A stretch of 5,661 nt of DNA from an uncultured Fibrobacter sp. (GTDB taxonomy: Bacteria > Fibrobacterota > Fibrobacteria > Fibrobacterales > Fibrobacteraceae). Of the stretch, positions 4,129 through 5,661 are shown piece by piece. Within the stretch, counting starts at the first letter, position 1, and each line of letters begins with the position of its first letter. Made by a program: the position numbers and the translations under genes. Under the pieces are notes generated by a model, which was not told where the DNA came from, did not search any database, and saw only the letters and a program-made list of their open reading frames with translations. The stretch covers positions 1 to 5,661 of the forward strand of contig CAMZFJ010000154.1 of assembly GCA_947306025.1 (NCBI GenBank). The letters run 5' to 3'.

Positions 4129-5454
4129 TTGCTGATTGAAGATGTTAAAAAATCTATTGTAAACGCCGGTTTTCAAGATGGCGAAAAAATGCCTTCTGTG
4201 CGCAGAATGGCGGAACGCCTTGGGCTTTCTGTCAATACGGTTCACAGGGCGTACAAGCTTTTGGCAATTGATGGCCGCATCCAGCTGGTTCATGGCAAAG
4301 GATGTTTTTGGGGCTCAGCGCCGTCGTTCGATGTAAAACCCGAAGAGAGTGTGTATTCGGTTGTCGAGCGCCTGTTCCAAAACGACTTGGATAGCGGTGT
4401 CCTGAATGCGTTTGACGAACTTCCGTCGTGCAAGGAACTTTCGAACCGTTATGCGGTTTCGCCGTACATCGTCAAAAAGTTTTTATTGCAAAAAAGTGCG
4501 CAGGGAATTTTGCGCCATGTCGGGCATCGATTCTTTTTTAGCGAAGAGCGTCCGATTGGAAAATCGAATTACGTTTTATTTGTACACCGCTCAGACGAAT
4601 TTGGTCGTTTGAAAATTGAATCGGAGCGCGAATCGGATGTGTTCCGCACATTTGCGCAGATTGCCGCAGAACAGAAAATCGCGGTGAAGTTTATCGGATT
4701 CCATGAATCGTCGAACCAATTCTTTTTGTCGGATGGTAGCGTTTATACAATCAAGAACGATGTGCATTGTTTGGGCGTGTTTCTTTCGACATGGCTCGTC
4801 TACGATGCATCGAAGTTGTTTGCGCATTTTGCAACATTCAAAAATCCAATTTCGGTTTGGTGGGAATACGCGCCGGACATGGTGCCGATGAGTGCGCGGA
4901 ACAAGAAAAAGTGGGCGTTCTACAACGTGGCTTTTGGAAAAGAAGCGGGCGTGATTGTCGGTCGTTACCTCAATAGCAAGAATATGGGACCGGTCCATTA
5001 CTTGTCGCCGTACCATGCTAGCTTTTGGTCGAAGGCGAGATTGCAAGGATTGTTAGAGGCGGGGACAGATGTGGTTCCGCTTGTCGATGATCGCTTTGCC
5101 TCTCCGTTCGACTTAATCGATGTCGCGAATCGCGGCGGTGTAGACAGTCAAGTGCTTTTGAATAGCGTTCTCGAATCGCTTTTGAAAAAAGCGACTTTGG
5201 ATAAATTTGTTTGTTCTAACGATAGGGTGGCGGCTTCGCTGATTGATTTTTTCAAGGCGAAAAAATTGCCCACGCCTTATGTGGTGGGCTTTGACGATAC
5301 GATTGAAAGTTACCGCTATGTGTTTGATTCGTTTGCGTTCAATGTCGGGACGATGGTGAAAGAAGCTATTTATCACATTGTCGCACCGACTATATATGCA
5401 GAACAGCGGCGCCAAATGCAGACGCCGCTGGGTAGAGTGGTCGAGAAACACTAG
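4129..5454 (+). CDS. GntR-type regulator with tandem winged helices and a LacI-like sensor domain
   Basis: A 441-residue DNA-binding transcription factor. Residues 1-60 form a GntR winged helix, with MPSVRRMAERLGLSVNTVHR (21-40) as the helix-turn-helix and HGKGCFW as the wing. Residues 95-138 look like a second, diverged winged helix: DELPSCKELSNRYAVSPYIV at 96-115, then GILRHVGHRFFF. From about 147 the chain resembles a LacI/periplasmic-binding-protein sensor, starting NYVLFVHRSDEF. Its best landmark is CSNDRVAASLIDFFKAKKL (362-380) followed by PYVVGFDDT, the LacI-family pattern. B. subtilis AraR also joins a GntR head to a LacI-like sensor, so a sugar or similar small ligand is a reasonable guess. 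The start is TTG; the N-terminus is a few residues shorter than typical GntR heads. G+C (about 53% in sampled lines) looks native. It is divergent from the FISUMP gene, its most obvious candidate target, and may also regulate itself. Confidence 0.88.
   Translation: MLIEDVKKSIVNAGFQDGEKMPSVRRMAERLGLSVNTVHRAYKLLAIDGRIQLVHGKGCFWGSAPSFDVKPEESVYSVVERLFQNDLDSGVLNAFDELPSCKELSNRYAVSPYIVKKFLLQKSAQGILRHVGHRFFFSEERPIGKSNYVLFVHRSDEFGRLKIESERESDVFRTFAQIAAEQKIAVKFIGFHESSNQFFLSDGSVYTIKNDVHCLGVFLSTWLVYDASKLFAHFATFKNPISVWWEYAPDMVPMSARNKKKWAFYNVAFGKEAGVIVGRYLNSKNMGPVHYLSPYHASFWSKARLQGLLEAGTDVVPLVDDRFASPFDLIDVANRGGVDSQVLLNSVLESLLKKATLDKFVCSNDRVAASLIDFFKAKKLPTPYVVGFDDTIESYRYVFDSFAFNVGTMVKEAIYHIVAPTIYAEQRRQMQTPLGRVVEKH
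5404..5430 (+). other. Perfect GC-rich hairpin in the 3' end of the regulator gene
   Basis: CAGCGGCG (5404-5411) and CGCCGCTG (5423-5430) are perfect 8-bp inverted arms around an 11-nt loop. The hairpin lies inside the coding region, ending 21 nt before the stop codon. No T-tract follows, so it is not a standard intrinsic terminator. It may protect the mRNA 3' end or be incidental. Confidence 0.45.
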
Positions 5455-5493
5455 GTTTTACAGAATCACCGTCATTCCGAACGTATGCATCTT

Positions 5494-5587
5494 CGTCACC
5501 CAGAGCGTAGCGAAGGGTCCAGTTAAGTCTCGTTACGCAATACAAGACTTTACTGGATCCTTCGGGCTATTAGCCCTCAGGATGACG
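5494..5587. repeat. Long-hairpin intergenic repeat (94 bp)
   Basis: Outer arms CGTCACCCAGAG (5494-5505) and CTCAGGATGACG (5576-5587) match at 10 of 12 positions. Inner arms at 5512-5530 and 5545-5563 match at 17 of 19, around a 14-nt loop. Between the right arms sits a small perfect palindrome, GGGCTATTAGCCC (5564-5576). Just upstream, GTCATTCCGAACG (5471-5483) looks like a partial second copy of the left end. The element fills the space between the regulator stop and the gene entering from the right. I recognise it as a dispersed intergenic repeat type. No transposase is present. It may act as a transcript-end structure for both neighbours. Confidence 0.75.
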
Positions 5588-5601
5588 TAATGCAATAAAA
5601 A

Positions 5602-5661
5602 TCAAACGTTAAATTTCCCGGAGCAGGCGAGGAGTCCGAGCATATACAGGAGTCCGTCGTA
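5602..5661 (-). CDS. Probable C-terminal tail of a gene entering from the right edge
   Basis: On the minus strand one frame is open from the window edge to a TGA at 5604-5602 and encodes YDGLLYMLGLLACSGKFNV. The hydrophobic LLYMLGLLAC stretch looks like the end of a membrane helix, as in the tail of a transporter. Only 19 residues are visible. One of the other two minus-strand frames closes within about 50 nt; the other stays open but looks less protein-like. The call rests on the plausible sequence and on the stop falling just beyond the intergenic repeat. No function can be assigned. Confidence 0.4.
   Translation of the reverse strand, partial: YDGLLYMLGLLACSGKFNV

Noticed and set aside
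4591..5046. 151-codon minus-strand frame opposite the regulator
   Set aside because: It is rich in Arg, His and Cys, has no recognisable motif, and lies wholly within a well-supported gene on the other strand.
1..5661. CRISPR array, tRNA, rRNA, insertion sequence or integrase
   Set aside because: No regularly spaced direct repeats, cloverleaf, rRNA-like sequence or transposase/integrase motifs were seen on either strand.

Overview
The window looks like chromosomal DNA from a Fibrobacter-type bacterium (phylum Fibrobacterota, F. succinogenes-like). Three things point there: a protein with the FISUMP domain (Fibrobacter succinogenes major paralogous domain), a lipoprotein with a long poly-serine linker, and dispersed intergenic repeats built around GTCAT(C/T)C and GGATCC. 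This is recognised from memory, not from a search.

Layout, left to right. (1) Positions 1-103, minus strand: the first 34 codons of a lipoprotein gene that runs off the left edge. (2) 104-245: a spacer with a fragment of the dispersed repeat. (3) 246-1586, minus: a complete KAP-family P-loop NTPase, clearly AT-richer than the right half of the window. (4) 1587-1841: a divergent AT-rich intergenic region with a C7 tract in the NTPase leader, a 23-bp operator-like palindrome, and a near-consensus sigma-70 promoter facing right. (5) 1842-3314, plus: a 490-residue lipoprotein with three diverged copies of a four-cysteine module, the first separated from the second by a Ser-rich linker. (6) 3315-3450: a hairpin terminator that works in both directions between convergent genes, followed by a degenerate repeat copy. 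(7) 3451-4062, minus: the FISUMP-domain exported protein. (8) 4063-4128: a short divergent region with an operator-like inverted repeat. (9) 4129-5454, plus: a GntR-type regulator with two winged-helix units and a LacI/periplasmic-binding-protein-like sensor domain, starting at TTG. (10) 5455-5601: a 94-bp long-hairpin intergenic repeat. (11) 5602-5661, minus: a probable C-terminal tail of a gene entering from the right edge.

The genes mostly appear to be single transcription units in alternating orientation, so no operon-level system is evident. The regulator and the FISUMP gene share a 66-bp divergent promoter region, so the regulator may control its neighbour, itself, or both. The KAP NTPase and the triple-module lipoprotein also share an intergenic region, but nothing shows that they cooperate. 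The points most worth following up are the regular 12-cysteine lipoprotein architecture, the tandem winged-helix regulator, the solitary AT-rich KAP NTPase as a possible phage-exclusion gene, and the 23-bp palindrome. I do not see a convincing new multi-gene system.
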